Counted from the first letter of the stretch, positions 20,688-33,069 are shown. The stretch: DNA of 64,000 nt from Dactylis glomerata (GCA_007115705.1 QXEO01000342.1:682001-746000); one strand, 5' to 3'. Numbers and translations are program-made. Notes: generated by a model not told the origin, from the sequence alone.

Positions 20688-21424
20688 TATCTCCGAATTA
20701 TATACTACCTAAAGCGATGCACTATGTTGTATTTAGGTATGTCATCTGTCAAGATATCGCCAGCGGGAGGAGAGGGAGGACGGCGATCGAGAGACAAGCG
20801 GAGATCAAGTCTGCATGAGCGAGAGCACGAGATGGCGCGCTAGGACAGCCTTCGACACGATGTCTACGAGTCTAAGGCGCGCTACACTCATGGCCTGCGT
20901 GCCAAATTAGGCCGAACCCATATATGGGTCGGTATGTACCAGTTTGAGTCGAACCGAGTCCGTTTGGGCCCAAAACAGGTTGGTTTTGGGCCAGGTCTTT
21001 GCCCAGGTCGCCCGGACCCCTTTAAGTACCCCTGGGGCGCCCCCTTGTGTCGTTTAGACTACGTTTAGATTACCCCCAAACATCAGAACGAAATTGCTTG
21101 TAAGCTTTCCTCTGAAATCATATATTCCTCTGTGTTTCGCTCGGAATATTTACCCCACTCCAAGTTTGTTTCGATCTGGAGTTTTGCTACTGAGAATTCA
21201 AGTGTGATCTGCTGTTCCATTGGGAATTAGGAGATTGCAGAACCGCTTCGTGGTCGGCGGCTACGTGCGCAGGTGTGTGGTGTCTCGAATATCCATAGGG
21301 TTGAAGATCTGTTGCATTGGCAACGGGGGAACAGCCGGAGAGTTCGTGTGTGTCTCACAGATTATCTACCAAGTTATCATCCATCTACATCGGCTCACTG
21401 AGAAGATCGGGCAACCCCTTATCA
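20570..21424 (+). repeat. 3' LTR of element G
   Basis: An 855-bp copy with only a few differences from the 5' LTR by eye (for example GATCTGCTG versus GATAAGCTG). It encodes the C-terminal tail of the ORF up to 20687. Confidence 0.93.
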
Positions 21425-21482
21425 GCAGGCTTTAGATCTTCACCTATAAGAGAGATTAGACTGAGACAAAATGGTTAGATAC

Positions 21483-22312
21483 CTAAGTATTGACAACAAA
21501 CACCCAAAAATAGATTTTACAAGAAAATGCTCTTTCAGAGAGGAATGTAGAGGTAGGCACATCATTTACTTGGGCAAGAGGACCTTGGAAATCAAATGGC
21601 TGGTCATCTTTCACATTTGCTTCACGCCCGCTCTCGATAATTATGTTGTGCATGATCACACAATAGTTCATGCACTCCCACATTTGAGACTCCGGCCAGG
21701 TGAGAGTAGGGTACCTAATAATAGCAAATCACTGTTGAAGCACTCGAAATGCCCGCTCTACATCCTTCCGACAAGAATTCTAACACTTAGCATAGTAAGA
21801 TTGCTTCTCAAAGCTTGGCGCAGAAATGGTCTTCACAAATGTAGACCACTACGGGTAGATACCATCGGTGAGGTAGTACCCTTTATTGTACATGTGGCCG
21901 TTCACCTCAGGAGCCTGTCCCTGTGTAAGTCTCGCAAACACCAGAGAGCGCTGCAACACATTGATGTCATTGTGAGTTCCCGCCGTTTCGAAGAAAGCAT
22001 GCCAAATCCGGAGTTCCTGATCTGTAACCGCTTCAAGGATCACACTGCACTCTCTGGTATGTCCCGTATACAATCCTTGCCAAGCAAACAGGCAATTCTT
22101 CCAACCCCAATGCATGCAGTCGATGCTCCCGAGCATCCCAAGAAATCCTCTTGCAGTATTTTGTGCCAAGATTCTAGCAATGTTTGCTTCAGTAGGAGCT
22201 CGCAAGTATTCCTTACCAAACACTGCCACCACCGCCTGGCAAAATCTGCTCACGGTTTCAAAGCATGTGGCCCCATATAGTCCCATGTAATCCGGCTTGC
22301 ACTGGAAGTAGT
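21483..22312 (-). pseudogene. PIF/Harbinger-like transposase, C-terminal part
   Basis: On the minus strand the translation carries the DDE_Tnp_4 core of plant HARBI1-like nucleases: GMLGSIDCMHWGWKNC (first Asp), GTHNDINVL (second Asp) and RKDVERAF (third acidic residue, about 21765). WECMNYCVIMHNIIIE follows. Stops interrupt it after DGIYP, after YYAKC and after RVLQQ; each fits a C-to-T change. About 35 residues usually present before RFCQAVVAVFGK are missing. These proteins excise and insert PIF-type DNA transposons, or act as domesticated nucleases. Element F separates it from its N-terminal part at 30510. Confidence 0.88.
22308..22312 (+). repeat. Target-site duplication of element F (left)
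   Basis: GTAGT here and at 30510-30514 flank element F exactly, and the transposase frame reads from one side to the other. Confidence 0.92.
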
Positions 22313-23218
22313 TGATACGGGGTGGCCTTCGGACACCTCCGCCTCAAGACCGCCAAGTCCCCCGCAAGGACCCACGACAAGAGCTCGAGCTAAAGCCCTC
22401 CATGATAAGGTGAACTTGCTCCTAAACACACTTGATCTAGAACATACATTGAATGGTTCGCTACCTCATGGCAACATCATTTGTGCAGTCCGTTATGAAC
22501 CACATGGAGAGGCGACCAAGGACGAGGAACACGAAGAGGAAGCATGGAAACGCCAGAAGAAGAAGTCGGAGCAATCAACGAGCCGGCTAAAGCCGGCACC
22601 AGCACTAGCTATAGCCGGTCACACCGGCTATAGCCAGACATAACACCGGCTAAATCCGGTCTGGCCGAGTCAACGCGTCTTTGGCCCTGAAGCCACCCAT
22701 ATAATCTTCCCTAATTTACCAAGTTGCCCCCAGGTCGTGGCTGCCTATTTACATGGCCCTCTTTCCCCACTCAAGACATAGATAAGAATTAAGATAAACA
22801 TGGCTTCATGCTCTTTCCCTTAGGGAAACTTGCTACTAGATCTCATATCTAGAGTAAACCATCATCCCTCTTTGTATGGGGTCTCTTCTATGTGAGGAAT
22901 TCTACCATTGATTTGGGTCTCTTGCATACCTTTGTGTGTAATTCTACCCACTTGCTTGGTCTCTTCCCACTTGGAATTCTATCCCAAGCAAATCAATATA
23001 TCACAAGGAATCCTACTCTTGGAGTCTCTTCCTTGTAATTCTATTGAGTTGGTGAATCGGGCCAACAAGGACAACCGGTGTGTATCTTGTGTGTGTGTGT
23101 GTTTGCCTTCGATTTGTGTGTCGTGTTCATCGTGTTCTTTGTGTTCATCCCCTTTCTCCGCCACAAATCTCGTGAATCTATGAAGATCAGGCCACATCCA
23201 AGGGGTCAACCCTTATCA
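22313..23218 (+). repeat. 5' LTR of element F
   Basis: A 906-bp LTR, TGATACGGGG...CCCTTATCA. It is shorter than the 3' copy because it has fewer CCGGCT(A/T)(A/T)AGCCGG units (22577-22660) and a shorter GT run near 23090. The TATA region reads CTATTTACATGG, while the 3' copy has CTATTTATATGG. Confidence 0.92.
22577..22660 (+). repeat. Palindromic minisatellite in the F 5' LTR
   Basis: About four degenerate copies of the 14-bp palindrome CCGGCTATAGCCGG or CCGGCTAAAGCCGG, 15-25 bp apart. It is translated in one frame as repeats of KPAPA and AIAGH. The 3' LTR has five copies (29827-29940). Confidence 0.8.
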
Positions 23219-23220
23219 TA

Positions 23221-23229
23221 TGGTATCAG
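23221..23229 (+). other. Primer binding site of element F
   Basis: TGGTATCAG, 2 nt after the LTR end (CTTATCA, 23218); initiator tRNA-Met type, with the downstream match weaker (CAACTT). Confidence 0.75.
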
Positions 23230-24336
23230 CAACTTTTGGTTGCCACGGATTTACTCTTGTTTGTGATTTCCACCATAAAATTCGAAAATCCAAAAAATAG
23301 CCCCAAATTGCCTCGAATTTTGATCTCTTGATTTAAAGAGTTTTTTTGTGGTTTTGATCCAAAGATTTCGTGTCTCAAGTGCTGATCTACCTTCCTTTGC
23401 GTTCCCTTAGCCTAATTCTTCCTATTTCTTCCAGATTTGAGGATTTTTGTGCCCAATTTCTGCCACCAAAGACGAACTGCTTGCGAAATTTCCCGATTCG
23501 GCTAAAGCTGGTCTACGCAGCAAATAGCCGGTCTGCCCTAGTTTCTCGAAAAAGACCGAAAGGACTAAAGCCGGTCTGCACACTGGCTAAAGCCGGTCCA
23601 CACACCGGCTATAGCCGGCCTAGACTGGTTCACGCAGAATTTCTCCTTCTTTCACAACCTCTTTTCCTTTGGTGACCTTGTCCTTTAAGAGTGGCTTTCT
23701 TCGTGTTGCGAAGCATCGTACACTTGACCCCGCATTGTGAGAGTGTGTGTCTATACCAAGCCCTACCAAGTTTTGAAGTGGACCAAGAGAAAGAGAAAAG
23801 AGATACTTCCAATCAAAAAAAAGAGAAAGAAAGAGAAGAAACAAATAGTGTGTGTGTGCCATCCATAGTCCACAAATACAAAAGAGTCCACAAGCTTGTA
23901 AGCAAAAAAGAGAGTGAGAAGATAGGCAAGTGTGCGAATCTCGGTGCTTCTCCTTCTTGCAACCAAGCCACGGTCTCTCGAGTGTTAGTGTGACATTGAG
24001 CATAGTCTTCGTTAGGACCATTTTGTCGTGCTCGTTTTGTCCGTCGCACTAACCCCATCCATCACCACGTGTGTGTTCTTTTGATCACCCTTTTGACTTT
24101 TCAAATTTTTGTATCACCTCCACATTCGACAATACACTCTTCTTTTGATCATTTTCATTTGGCATTGCCACTTTTCCTTCCCATCCAATAGATAGCCTTT
24201 TTGCGTGTGTTCTAACTTGTGCACAACGGTTGTCCTTGGGTGTTTTCATCAATTCAATTGTTTTACGGGACGTGTTTCAAGTGTATTTTCCTCTAACCAA
24301 CTCACCTTTCAACAAATTTCTCCTTCTATTGTGACC
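23230..24336 (+). other. Leader of element F
   Basis: A 1.1-kb leader without conserved frame. At 23498-23635 it contains further CCGGCT(A)AAGCCGG-like palindromes as in the LTR. A purine-rich stretch (23776-23910) precedes the gag start. Confidence 0.6.
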
Positions 24337-27195
24337 ATGCCTAGGAAAGACACCTCGGAACAAGGTGAGGAGTCCTTGGCCGAGCGACTCGATGCCCTCC
24401 AAGCTACCAATGCATCCAAGTTCGGTGACATCAATGACACACTACAACGACTTGACGACCACATACTCGCCAATGACAACCATCTATTCACCATAAACGC
24501 ACATCAACAAGCCACCGACAAGAACCTCGCCAACCTCAAGCATGACATCGACAAAAGGTTCGACGACATCACCGCTAGAATGGATCAACTCATGTCGTCT
24601 TTCGACAACTTTGCGCACCAATGTCACCACTCAAGGTCGCGCTTGTCAAGATCTTCTTCCCGCTCCAACCATGTGGATGACCATGCGCGTCCCCAACAAC
24701 CTCGTCCTCAACCTCACAAGCATGGTGCTCATGGTCCACACCGCCACGATGGCGAACAACAAGGCCATCATGAATAGTTTCATCAAGTTCACGAGCAACC
24801 ACAACAAGATGCTCCATGTGGGGTGAATCAAGAGCGTCCCCAAGCGGACCACCCACCCCAAGGCCAAGCACACCAAGGAGCTCCACCCATTGTCAATCAA
24901 GATCGGCCCCAAGCGGAGCATCCTCCTCAAGGTCAAGCTCAACATGACGTCCCACCTATCATCAATCAAGGACGACAACTTCTCCATGTGGACCACCCAC
25001 AACTTCCCCATGCCACCAGGCATGTCGGCCGACCTCCACAACAAGATGGACGACGCCATCTTCCACATGACCATGATGGTCATCGCCCTATTCTCCATGA
25101 TCAAGATGGACGCCGACACCATGACCACCACCGCCACCATGAGTTTCATCATCAACATGATCACCACGGGGCGTTAAGTGAAGATAGTGTGCAACCTCGC
25201 TGACATTGTCCACACCATGATGAGGAACCGTGGGTCCACCCACACCATCGACACCGTGACCAAGACCTACACGCTAATGCAAGACCTCCACGTCGACCAT
25301 TTGATGAGGATGCAAGACCGCCTCACCACCAACATGATGATGATGCAAGACCTCCTCGCCGCCCACATGATGCGGATGACAAGTTTGGCAAACTCAAGTT
25401 CACCATACCCAAGTTCACGGGCAACGATGACGCCGACGCTTACCTCTCATGGGCCATCAAGGTTGACAAGATCTTCCGAAAGCACAATTACTCCGGAGAG
25501 AAGAAAGTCGCCATGGCTTCCCTTGAGTTTGAAGGCTACACCAATATTTGGTGGGAGCAAGTGATGGCCAAACATGAAGAAGACCTAAAAGAACCAATTG
25601 CAACTTGGGAAGAAATGAAGCTTGAAATGCACACCCGATTCGTGCCGGACCATTACACCCGCGATCTCTTCAACAAGCTTCAAAAGCTAACACTAGGCAC
25701 CAAGTCCGTGGAAGAATACTTCAAGGAAATGGAATTGACTATGATGCGCCTCAAGTTGGAGCAGAAAGAAGAACAAACAATGGCACGTTTCTTCAATGGA
25801 TTGAACTTTCCAATCAAGCGCATTGTGGAGTTCCTACCTTACTCTACCTTGTGGGACCTTGTACACAAAGCGACTCGAGCCGAGCGCCAACTCCAAGAAG
25901 ATGCTAAGTATGAGCGCACCAAGGGCTTCTTCGCCTCCCGTAACTCTTCGGCAAGCACACCACCGACACACAAGCCTTCATTTGCATCTTCGTCCAAGAC
26001 TTTCTCCAAACCACCACAACCAACAACTCAAGTTCACGCACCTACTACAACAAACTCCTCCAAAGCATCATCGACACCACCCAAAGTAACTTGCTTCAAG
26101 TGTGGCGTTCAAGGACACAAGTCATTTGAGTGCAAAAACACTAGGGTGATGATCACCAAAGACAATGGCACCATTGACTACTATGATGAAGACGATTATG
26201 AAGCCTTCGTCCAAGCGGCCGTTGCCATGGAAGCGGATGACATGGGTGATGAAGAGGAACATGTGCTATGCACTCATGACACTAGCCCATCCCTTGTCGT
26301 CACAAAGGTTTTGACTACTCATTCCCAAGACTTGGAAGACCAAAGATGCAACATCTTCCAAACAAAAGTCGGCATTCATGGAAAGTCAATCAAGGTGATC
26401 ATTGATGGAGGAAGTTGCCACAACCTTACAAGCACCGAGTTATGTTCCAAGCTCAATCTCCAACTACGCAAGCATGCTCACCCATACCATGTGCAATGGT
26501 TAAGAGACAATGGCAATGTCAAGATTGACCACACCGTCTCCGTTACATTCAAGATTGGAGCTTATGAAGAAACGGTGGAGTGTGATGTTGTTCCCATGAC
26601 GGTGTGCCATGTGCTCCTTGGCCGCCCTTGGCAATTTGACAAAAAGGCGATACACACTGGCTATTCCAATGCTTACACCTTCAAGGAAGACGATAAGACC
26701 TTCACGCTTCGCCCAATGACTCCTAGCCAAATTATTGCGGACAATGCAAAGGCTTTAGCGAGGGTCCAACAACTTTCCATTCCAAGTGAGATGAGCGATG
26801 AGCAACCTAGCCACAACAAAGAAAGTGAGCGCCACAAGCCATACATGAGCGATAAAATCACCCACGCCTTGGTTGCCACCAAAAGTGAGATGAGGGATTT
26901 ACACCACAACCCATCCACTTTGCACTTTGTGCTCATTTGCAAGGGCACTGTTATCACTACTAATGATCATTCCACGATTCCTTCTCCTTTGTTGTCTCTT
27001 TTGAAGGAATTCCAAGATGTCTTTCTGGATGAACTTCCACATGGACTACCACCTCTACGCGGCATCGAGCATCGGATTGACCTCATCCCGGGCGCACCCC
27101 TTCCAAACCACGCCACGTACCGCACAAATCCGGACGAGACGAAGGAAATTGAATGTCAAATTTATGATCTTCTACAAAAAAGGGTATGTTCGTGA
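24337..27195 (+). pseudogene. Element F gag and protease
   Basis: One reading frame from MPRKDTSEQGEE, interrupted by a TAG at 24775 (CAG context) and a TGA at 25201 (CGA context), and otherwise open to 27195. It contains a coiled-coil N-terminus, a His/Asp/Pro-rich low-complexity region (24660-25400), the Gag capsid region (KLKFTIPKFTGNDDADAYLSW, WEEMKLEMHTRFVP), the zinc knuckle CFKCGVQGHKSFEC at about 26093, and the protease site VIIDGGSCHNL at about 26398 with CHVLLGRPW. A one-base gain in an A run near 27180 throws the frame out just before RT. Confidence 0.88.
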
Positions 27196-29910
27196 AAGCC
27201 TATCTCCTTGTGCCATTCCGGTAATTCTTGTCCCCAAGAGTGATGACACACTTCAAATGTGTATGGATTGTCGTCCCATCAATGCCATTATCGTTCGTTA
27301 TCGCCATCTATTCCTCGCTTAGACGACATGCTTGATGAGCTTGCGGGTTCCACTATATTTTCTTAAATTGATCTTCATAGTGGATACCATCAAATACGCA
27401 TGGCCATAGGCGATGAATGGAAGACGACATTCAAGACCAAACTTGGTCTCTATGAATGGCTTGTCATGCCTATTGGATTGTCTAATACACCATCGACTTT
27501 TATGCGTCTTATGAACCACGTTTTGCGATCTTTCATTGGCAAATTTGTTGTGGTTTATTTTGACGACATCCTCATTTATAGCAAGTCATTTTCAAACCAT
27601 GTTTCCCATGTTGAGCAAGTCTTACACATGCTTTGCAAAGAAAAGCTTTATGCAAACCTCCAAAAGTGTAACTTTGCTCAAAACAAGTTGGTTTTTCTTG
27701 GATTCGTTATCTCTCACAACAGTTGGCCAAGTGAGAAGTTTTCATGGCCTAGCCAGTTTTTACCGTCGCTTTGTTAAAGATTTTAGTACCATTGCTTGCC
27801 CTCTAAACGAACTTACAAAGAAAAATGTACCTTTCGTTTGGGGCAAAGCTCAACAACATGCTTTCGATGAACTAAAAAAACGCCTTACGGAGGCACCATT
27901 TCTTGTTTTACCCGATTTCCAACAATCCTTTGAAATTGAATGTGACACTAGTGGAATTGGAATCGGTGGTGTTCTCATGCAAAATGGACGCCCTGTTGCT
28001 TATCATAGTGAAAAGTTGGATGGGGCACGCCTCAACTATTCAATCTATGACAAAGAACTATTTGCTCTTGTTCGTGTTTTGGAAGTTTGGCAACATTATC
28101 TTTGGCCAAAAGAATTTGTCATCCATTCGGACCACGAATCCTTGAAGTTTTTGAAAAGCCAAGCAAATTTGAACAAACGTCATGCGAAGTGGGTTGAATT
28201 CATTGAATCTTTCCCTTATGTCATCAAGTACAAAAAGGGCAAAGAAAACATGGTCGCAGATGCTCTATCCCGCAAAAATACCACCCTTCTCACTTGCATT
28301 GACACACTTATTTTGGGTTTGGATGAGCTACCGAATTTGTACCCTTCCGATTCTTTCTTTGGAACCATATTTGAACAATGCTCGAACTCCCGAAGGGTCG
28401 ATGATTACTATTTGCATAACGGTTTCCTTTTTAAAGCTAACAAATTATGCATACCCGAGTCCTCTCTTCGTATGTTGTTATTGCAAGAGGCACATGGTGG
28501 AGGACTCATGGGACATTTCGGACGTGAGAAGACTTATGCCATGCTTTCAACGCACTACTTTTGGCCAAGGATGTACCGCGACGTCGAGAGGCACGTCCAA
28601 CGATGCACTACATGCATACAAGCTAAGTCCAAATCTAATTCCTTTGGTCTCTATATGCCTTTACCTATCCTGCATGCACCATGGTCAGACATTAGCATGG
28701 ATTTCGTTTTGGGTTTGCCACGTACACGAAATGGTCATGACTCAATATTTGTGGTCGTATACCATTTTTCCAAAATGGCACACTTTATTCCATGTCATAA
28801 GACCGACGATGCTTCACATATTGCTAATTTGTTTTTCAGGGATATCATTAGACTTCACGGGTTTCCAACAAGCATCGTGTCGGATCGCTATGTCAAGTTC
28901 ATGAGCTACTTGTGGAAGACAAGCTCCTCTTTTCTTCATCATCCCATCCCCAAACGGACAGAAAAACCGAAGTGGTGAATCGGAGTCTTGGAAACCTTCT
29001 ACGCGTGTTGATCAAGAAGAACCCCAAGTCATGGGAGGAGTGCATTCCTCATGCGGAGTTTGCCTACAACCGTGCTCAACATAGCCTCACCAAGCGAAGC
29101 CCCTTCGAGATCGTCTATGGGTTCAACCCACCAATAGCACTCGACGTTCTTCCACTGCCACTTCATGAGCGTGTCAACATGGACATCACCAAGCACACCG
29201 ACATCATGAAGAACTTGCACGACGACACATGGAAGACAATTGAAGAACATGTCATTCGCCATGCCGCCAAGATCAATAAGAGCGAGACTCCATGCATCTT
29301 CGAGGAGGGCGACCTTGTTTGGATTCATTTGAGCAAGGATCGATTCCCACATGAAAGAAATTCAAAACTCAAGCCTCGAAGTGATGGCCCCTACAAGGTT
29401 CTCAAGCGCATCAACAACAACGCATACGTCATCGACATTCCAACATCCAAGTACCTCGTGAGCAACAGTTTCAACATCAAGGATTTATCCCCCTTTCATG
29501 GTGAGATGGTCAATGAAGAGTCGAGGTCGACTCTTTCCCAAGAGGGGGGAGATGATACGGGGTGGCCTTCGGACACCTCCGCCTCAAGACTGCCAAGTCC
29601 CCTGCAAGGACCCATGACAAGAGCTCGAGCTAAAGCCCTCCATGATAAGGTGAACTTGCTCCTAAACACACTTGATCTAGAACATACATTGAATGGTTCG
29701 CTACCTCATGGCAACATCATTTGTGCAGTCCGTTACGAACCACATGGAGAGGCGACCAAGGACGAGGAACACGAAGAGGAAGCATGGAAACGCCGGAAGA
29801 AGAAGTCGGAGCAAGCAACGAACCAGCTAAATCCGGCCCCAACACCGGCTATAGCCGGCCACCGGCTTAAGCCGGCCCCAGCACCGGTGATAGCCGGTCA
29901 CACCGGCTAA
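27017..29910 (+). pseudogene. Element F reverse transcriptase, RNase H and integrase
   Basis: RT begins in GYVRESLSPCAIPVILVPK. Frameshifts occur at about 27180 and 27306, with a TAA at about 27364. The catalytic box YFDDILIYS is intact at about 27560. A short deletion at about 27720 removes the end of RT. RNase H follows (FEIECDTSGIGIGGVL, about 27930; IHSDHESLK; DALSRK). Integrase has a zinc-binding region ending CTTCIQAK, the core Asp in DISMDFVLG, the second in IVSDRYVKF, then a lesion near 28910 and the Glu in TEVVNRSL. The C-terminus passes the polypurine tract and runs 119 codons into the 3' LTR, including GPMTRARAK and the minisatellite-encoded repeats. Confidence 0.88.
29540..29552 (+). 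other. Polypurine tract of element F
   Basis: AAGAGGGGGGAGA directly before the 3' LTR start TGATACGGGG. Confidence 0.85.
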
Positions 29911-30509
29911 AGCCGGACATAACATCGGCTAAAGCCGGTCTGGCCGAGTCAACGCGTCTTTGGCCCTAAAGCCACCCATGTAATCTTCCCTAATTTACCA
30001 AGTTGCCCCCTGGTCGTGGCTGCCTATTTATATGGCCCTCTTTCCCCACTCAAGACTTAGATAAGAATTAAGATAAACAGGGCTTCATGCCCTTTCCCTT
30101 AGGGAAACTTGCTACTAGATCTCATATCTAGAGTAAACCATCATCCCTCTTTGTTTGGGGTCTCTTCTATGTGAGGAATTCTACCATTGATTTGGGTCTC
30201 TTGCATACCTTTGTGTGTAATTCTACCCACTTGCTTGGTCTCTTCCCACTTGGAATTCTATCCCAAGCAAATCAATCTCTCACAAGGAATTCTACTCTTG
30301 GAGTCTCTTCCTTGTGATTCTATTGAGTTAGTTAATCGGGCCAACAAGGACAACCGGTGTGTATCTTGTGTGTGTGTGTGTTTGTGTGTCTGTTTGCCTT
30401 CGATTTGTGTGTCGTGTTCATCATGTTCTTCGTGTTCATCCCCTTTCCCCGCCACAAATCTTGTGAATCCGTGAAGATCGAGCCACATCCAAGGGGTCAA
30501 CCCTTATCA
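29553..30509 (+). repeat. 3' LTR of element F
   Basis: A 957-bp copy, about 50 bp longer than the 5' LTR because of extra palindrome units (29827-29940) and a longer TGTGTG tract (about 30365-30391). The TATA-like CTATTTATATGG lies at about 30024. Confidence 0.92.
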
Positions 30510-30827
30510 GTAGTTGTCGTACTCTTACACGCTGATCACAATCTTCATGAACAACTCCTTTTTCATATGAAAATGATGCCAGAATTCCTTGGGGTTTTTT
30601 GCTGCATCGTCTGTAAAATAATCTGAGTCAAGCGAAAGGACACCCGCAAGTCGCTGTTGATTCTTGTTTTCGCCTTCCCAACCCTTGAACCACCCCGGCG
30701 AGGCGAGGAGCTCCTCTCGATAGAGGAGCAGAGCAGCGAGAAGCATCATCCACTGTAGATGATCGACGGCGGCATCAGCTTCGTCTTGCATCATCAGCTC
30801 CATCATCATTTCGTCATTGTTGTCCAT
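30510..30827 (-). pseudogene. PIF/Harbinger-like transposase, N-terminal part
   Basis: On the minus strand a frame starts MDNNDEMMMELM and contains SLDSDYFTDDAAKNP and FWHHFHMKKELFMKIV, the conserved N-terminal region of plant PIF/HARBI1-like proteins. A TAA follows KIVISV; the same frame then reads EYDNY up to the F insertion and continues on the other side at 22312. Together with 21483-22312 it is one gene cut by element F. Confidence 0.85.
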
Positions 30828-30993
30828 TGCCGTGGGCTTTGCAAATCACCAAACACCTTGCAGGTGTGGTCGGCACAGGTGGTGGCCGCAGCTTCTAGTT
30901 TGGTGGCGGAGCTCGAGGAAGTGGGTCGAGAAGGCTGACGTCCTCACGGTAGTGCTGGTGCGGCTTTTTTTTGGTCGGCAGTGGGAAGAGGGG
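30828..30993 (-). other. Upstream flank of the transposase remnant
   Basis: GC-rich sequence before the transposase start, cut by element E at 30994 and continuing after it at 38801-38819. No promoter is recognisable. Confidence 0.5.
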
Positions 30994-31929
30994 TGATGAG
31001 GACATCCCTACGGTTGATACAACCGTTGCACCTACAGCCACACTTCCTCATATTCCACAATTCCAAGGACCTCTCACAAGAGCTCGTGCACGCCAACTAA
31101 ATTATCAGGTACTTTCGTTTCTAGGAACTATTTCTAATATTCATGAGAATATGATGCTGCCTAAATCAGATGTGTTTATATTACTTAGGAATGATGGGCC
31201 TAGCACGGATGAGAGGGACAAGCATTGGAGCATGATCGTGCATGGAGAGGATGGCACCAATCGTGTGAGGATTCAGGATGACGCTACAAGTGAAGATTTC
31301 AGAACTTTGAAGCCACCATAATGCTGCAAGGATGCTTGGACGAAATTCACAAGTTACTCAATCATAAAATTCGTCCAAGGCTTTATATGGTGCTGCGTCA
31401 CCTTATTTTATGGGTTAAACCCATGTATTTTCGTCATAGGTATTTTAGGGATTTTCTGGAGGCTGTTTGAGTGGAAATTGGCCCATCTAGGGTTATTTTC
31501 GGATGGCCCATTAGGGCTATACGAAAATCCCTGCCCTTTCCCTCATATATACCTCCTCCTAGCCGTCATTAGAACTCGGATTTTGTTTAGTTAAAGACTT
31601 AGCCACGAGCTACTCTTCGCCATAGGCACAAGTGTCAAATCGACCTTTTGTACTACGCACAGACATCCCACCTCTTCAATAAAGCCTTCATCTTTATTCG
31701 CAATATCTTGATTGCAACTATAATTCTTGCTTGTTCTTCGATTGCTTGCAGGAATTGATCCTCGTGATCAGGTTGATCTAGCTCCGGCGTGATCAATAGC
31801 CTCGGAAGTTGGTGTATCGATTGCTAAGGCGCATCGTCTCGCACGTTTGTAGTCGGATCGTCAACGTCGACCTCCACCATAATCGATAATTATCGTCTCA
31901 TCGAAAGATCGGGCACCTTTACCCTATCA
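30994..31929 (+). repeat. 5' LTR of element E
   Basis: 936 bp, TGATGAGGACAT...CCCTATCA. The TATA box TATATA (31546-31551) lies in CTCATATATACC. An open frame through 31321 encodes the tail that gag-pol would have: GPLTRARARQLNYQV and LPKSDVFILL. Confidence 0.95.
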
Positions 31930-31931
31930 AG

Positions 31932-31943
31932 TGGTATCAGATT
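31932..31943 (+). other. Primer binding site of element E
   Basis: TGGTATCAGATT follows the LTR after AG; initiator tRNA-Met type, same variant as element G. Confidence 0.82.
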
Positions 31944-32167
31944 TCAGGTTGATCGGTGAGATTTACTGTTTTCGTAGTCTAGATTGCATCTTTATAACTA
32001 GAATCCACGAAAAAGCCAAAAATATTAGGACTAGATCTTTTCCCAGAAACAGTTCGAGCCTTTGCATCTTTTCTTTTCAGTATTTGCATTGTTGAATTCT
32101 AGTCTGCATCGTCGTGTCCAGTGCTGGTTTTACGTCTGGTTCTTTAGAGTTTCGAGTTCGGGTCACA

Positions 32168-32268
32168 ACCATCACCACCGCCACCACCGATTTCGCTATC
32201 ACCACCGCCACCACCGATTCCGCCATCACCACCGCCCCCACCGATTCCGCTATCCCCACCGCCATACA
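32168..32268 (+). repeat. 27-bp minisatellite in the E leader
   Basis: About 3.5 copies of CACCACCGCCACCACCGATT + CCGCTAT with few substitutions, in the untranslated leader. Confidence 0.8.
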
Positions 32269-33069
32269 CCCTTTCATTTTCCTACTCTTGTTTCCCATCT
32301 TTGCAGATCCGATCCGAGTTGTGACTTGATCAGAGTTCCAGAAAGTTTCGGCCAGAAGGAAAGAGGAGAGGAGAGCAAAAAAAAAGTCAAATCCGCATCT
32401 AAGTCGGGTTGACCCGTTCCTACTAGTTCAGTCCGATTTCAGTCCGAATTGGACAGTTTCGTCAGTTTTTGACGGTTTTCGACAGCAAATTTCAACTGGC
32501 CATAACTTTTGCATACGAACTCCGTTTTCGACGTGCGACCACTCAAAATGCTCAGCACAAAAAGATCTATGTGACCACAACCACGTTGTTGTGCGACACT
32601 CAGAACTCCCAAAAAAGGCCGGGAAGGCCGATTTTTTGCCATCTGATGTTTCGGACCCGAAAATTCCTGCAGATCTTCACTTATATCTTGCTTTGGAGCT
32701 GTTTCTTTCTGCTTGTTGTGCCACGCTGTGACTTCCTTAGTATTCTTGGCTCGCGTCTCTAGCTTGGGCTAGTCTAGGACCAGCACAGTACCGTCGTTGA
32801 GCTGTTATTCAACCTTGCATTGCTGTTTTGAAATTGTTGCTACAGATATTGCAGCCACCCAGAGCTCCACATATTCCTACACCGTGCGTTGACACCACCT
32901 GGCAATCGCTATATTCAATCTTCCTGAAGTTTGGTCACGACGGTTGCTGATCGCCACCTGCTGCAGGGTAAGAACGGGTAAGAGTGTTGGTTTGCTTGAC
33001 AGATTAAGTGTTTTCCACCCCTGTTCCTATTTTATCCATACCCTACAACTGTGCTTTTGAGTACTAATC

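Larger units (their letters stand above)
16986..21424 (+). mobile_element. Element G: complete family A non-autonomous LTR element
   Basis: Bounded by two 855-bp LTRs (16986-17840, 20570-21424) and by GCAGG duplications (16981-16985, 21425-21429). It has a primer site, a 1.3-kb leader, one open frame (19128-20687) and a polypurine tract. No Gag, RT, RNase H or integrase is encoded. LTR ends, tract and primer site resemble those of element E, which could supply the missing functions. Confidence 0.93.
22313..30509 (+). mobile_element. Element F: Ty3/Gypsy retrotransposon (CRM-like chromovirus)
   Basis: An 8.2-kb element with LTRs at 22313-23218 and 29553-30509 and TSD GTAGT. It encodes Gag, protease, RT, RNase H and integrase in Gypsy order, all damaged by stops and small indels. 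The integrase C-terminus reads into the 3' LTR (GPMTRARAK at about 29610), a trait of the CRM lineage. It is inserted within a PIF/Harbinger-like transposase gene. Lineage assignment is inference from this C-terminal arrangement. Confidence 0.92.

Noticed and set aside
24590..25167. Antisense frames over the F gag region (98 and 173 aa)
   Set aside because: They mirror the His/Asp-rich low-complexity gag sequence and have no conserved features.
32062..32412. Histidine/Arg-rich 116-aa protein in the E leader
   Set aside because: Produced by the 27-bp minisatellite; no counterpart in related leaders and no promoter context.
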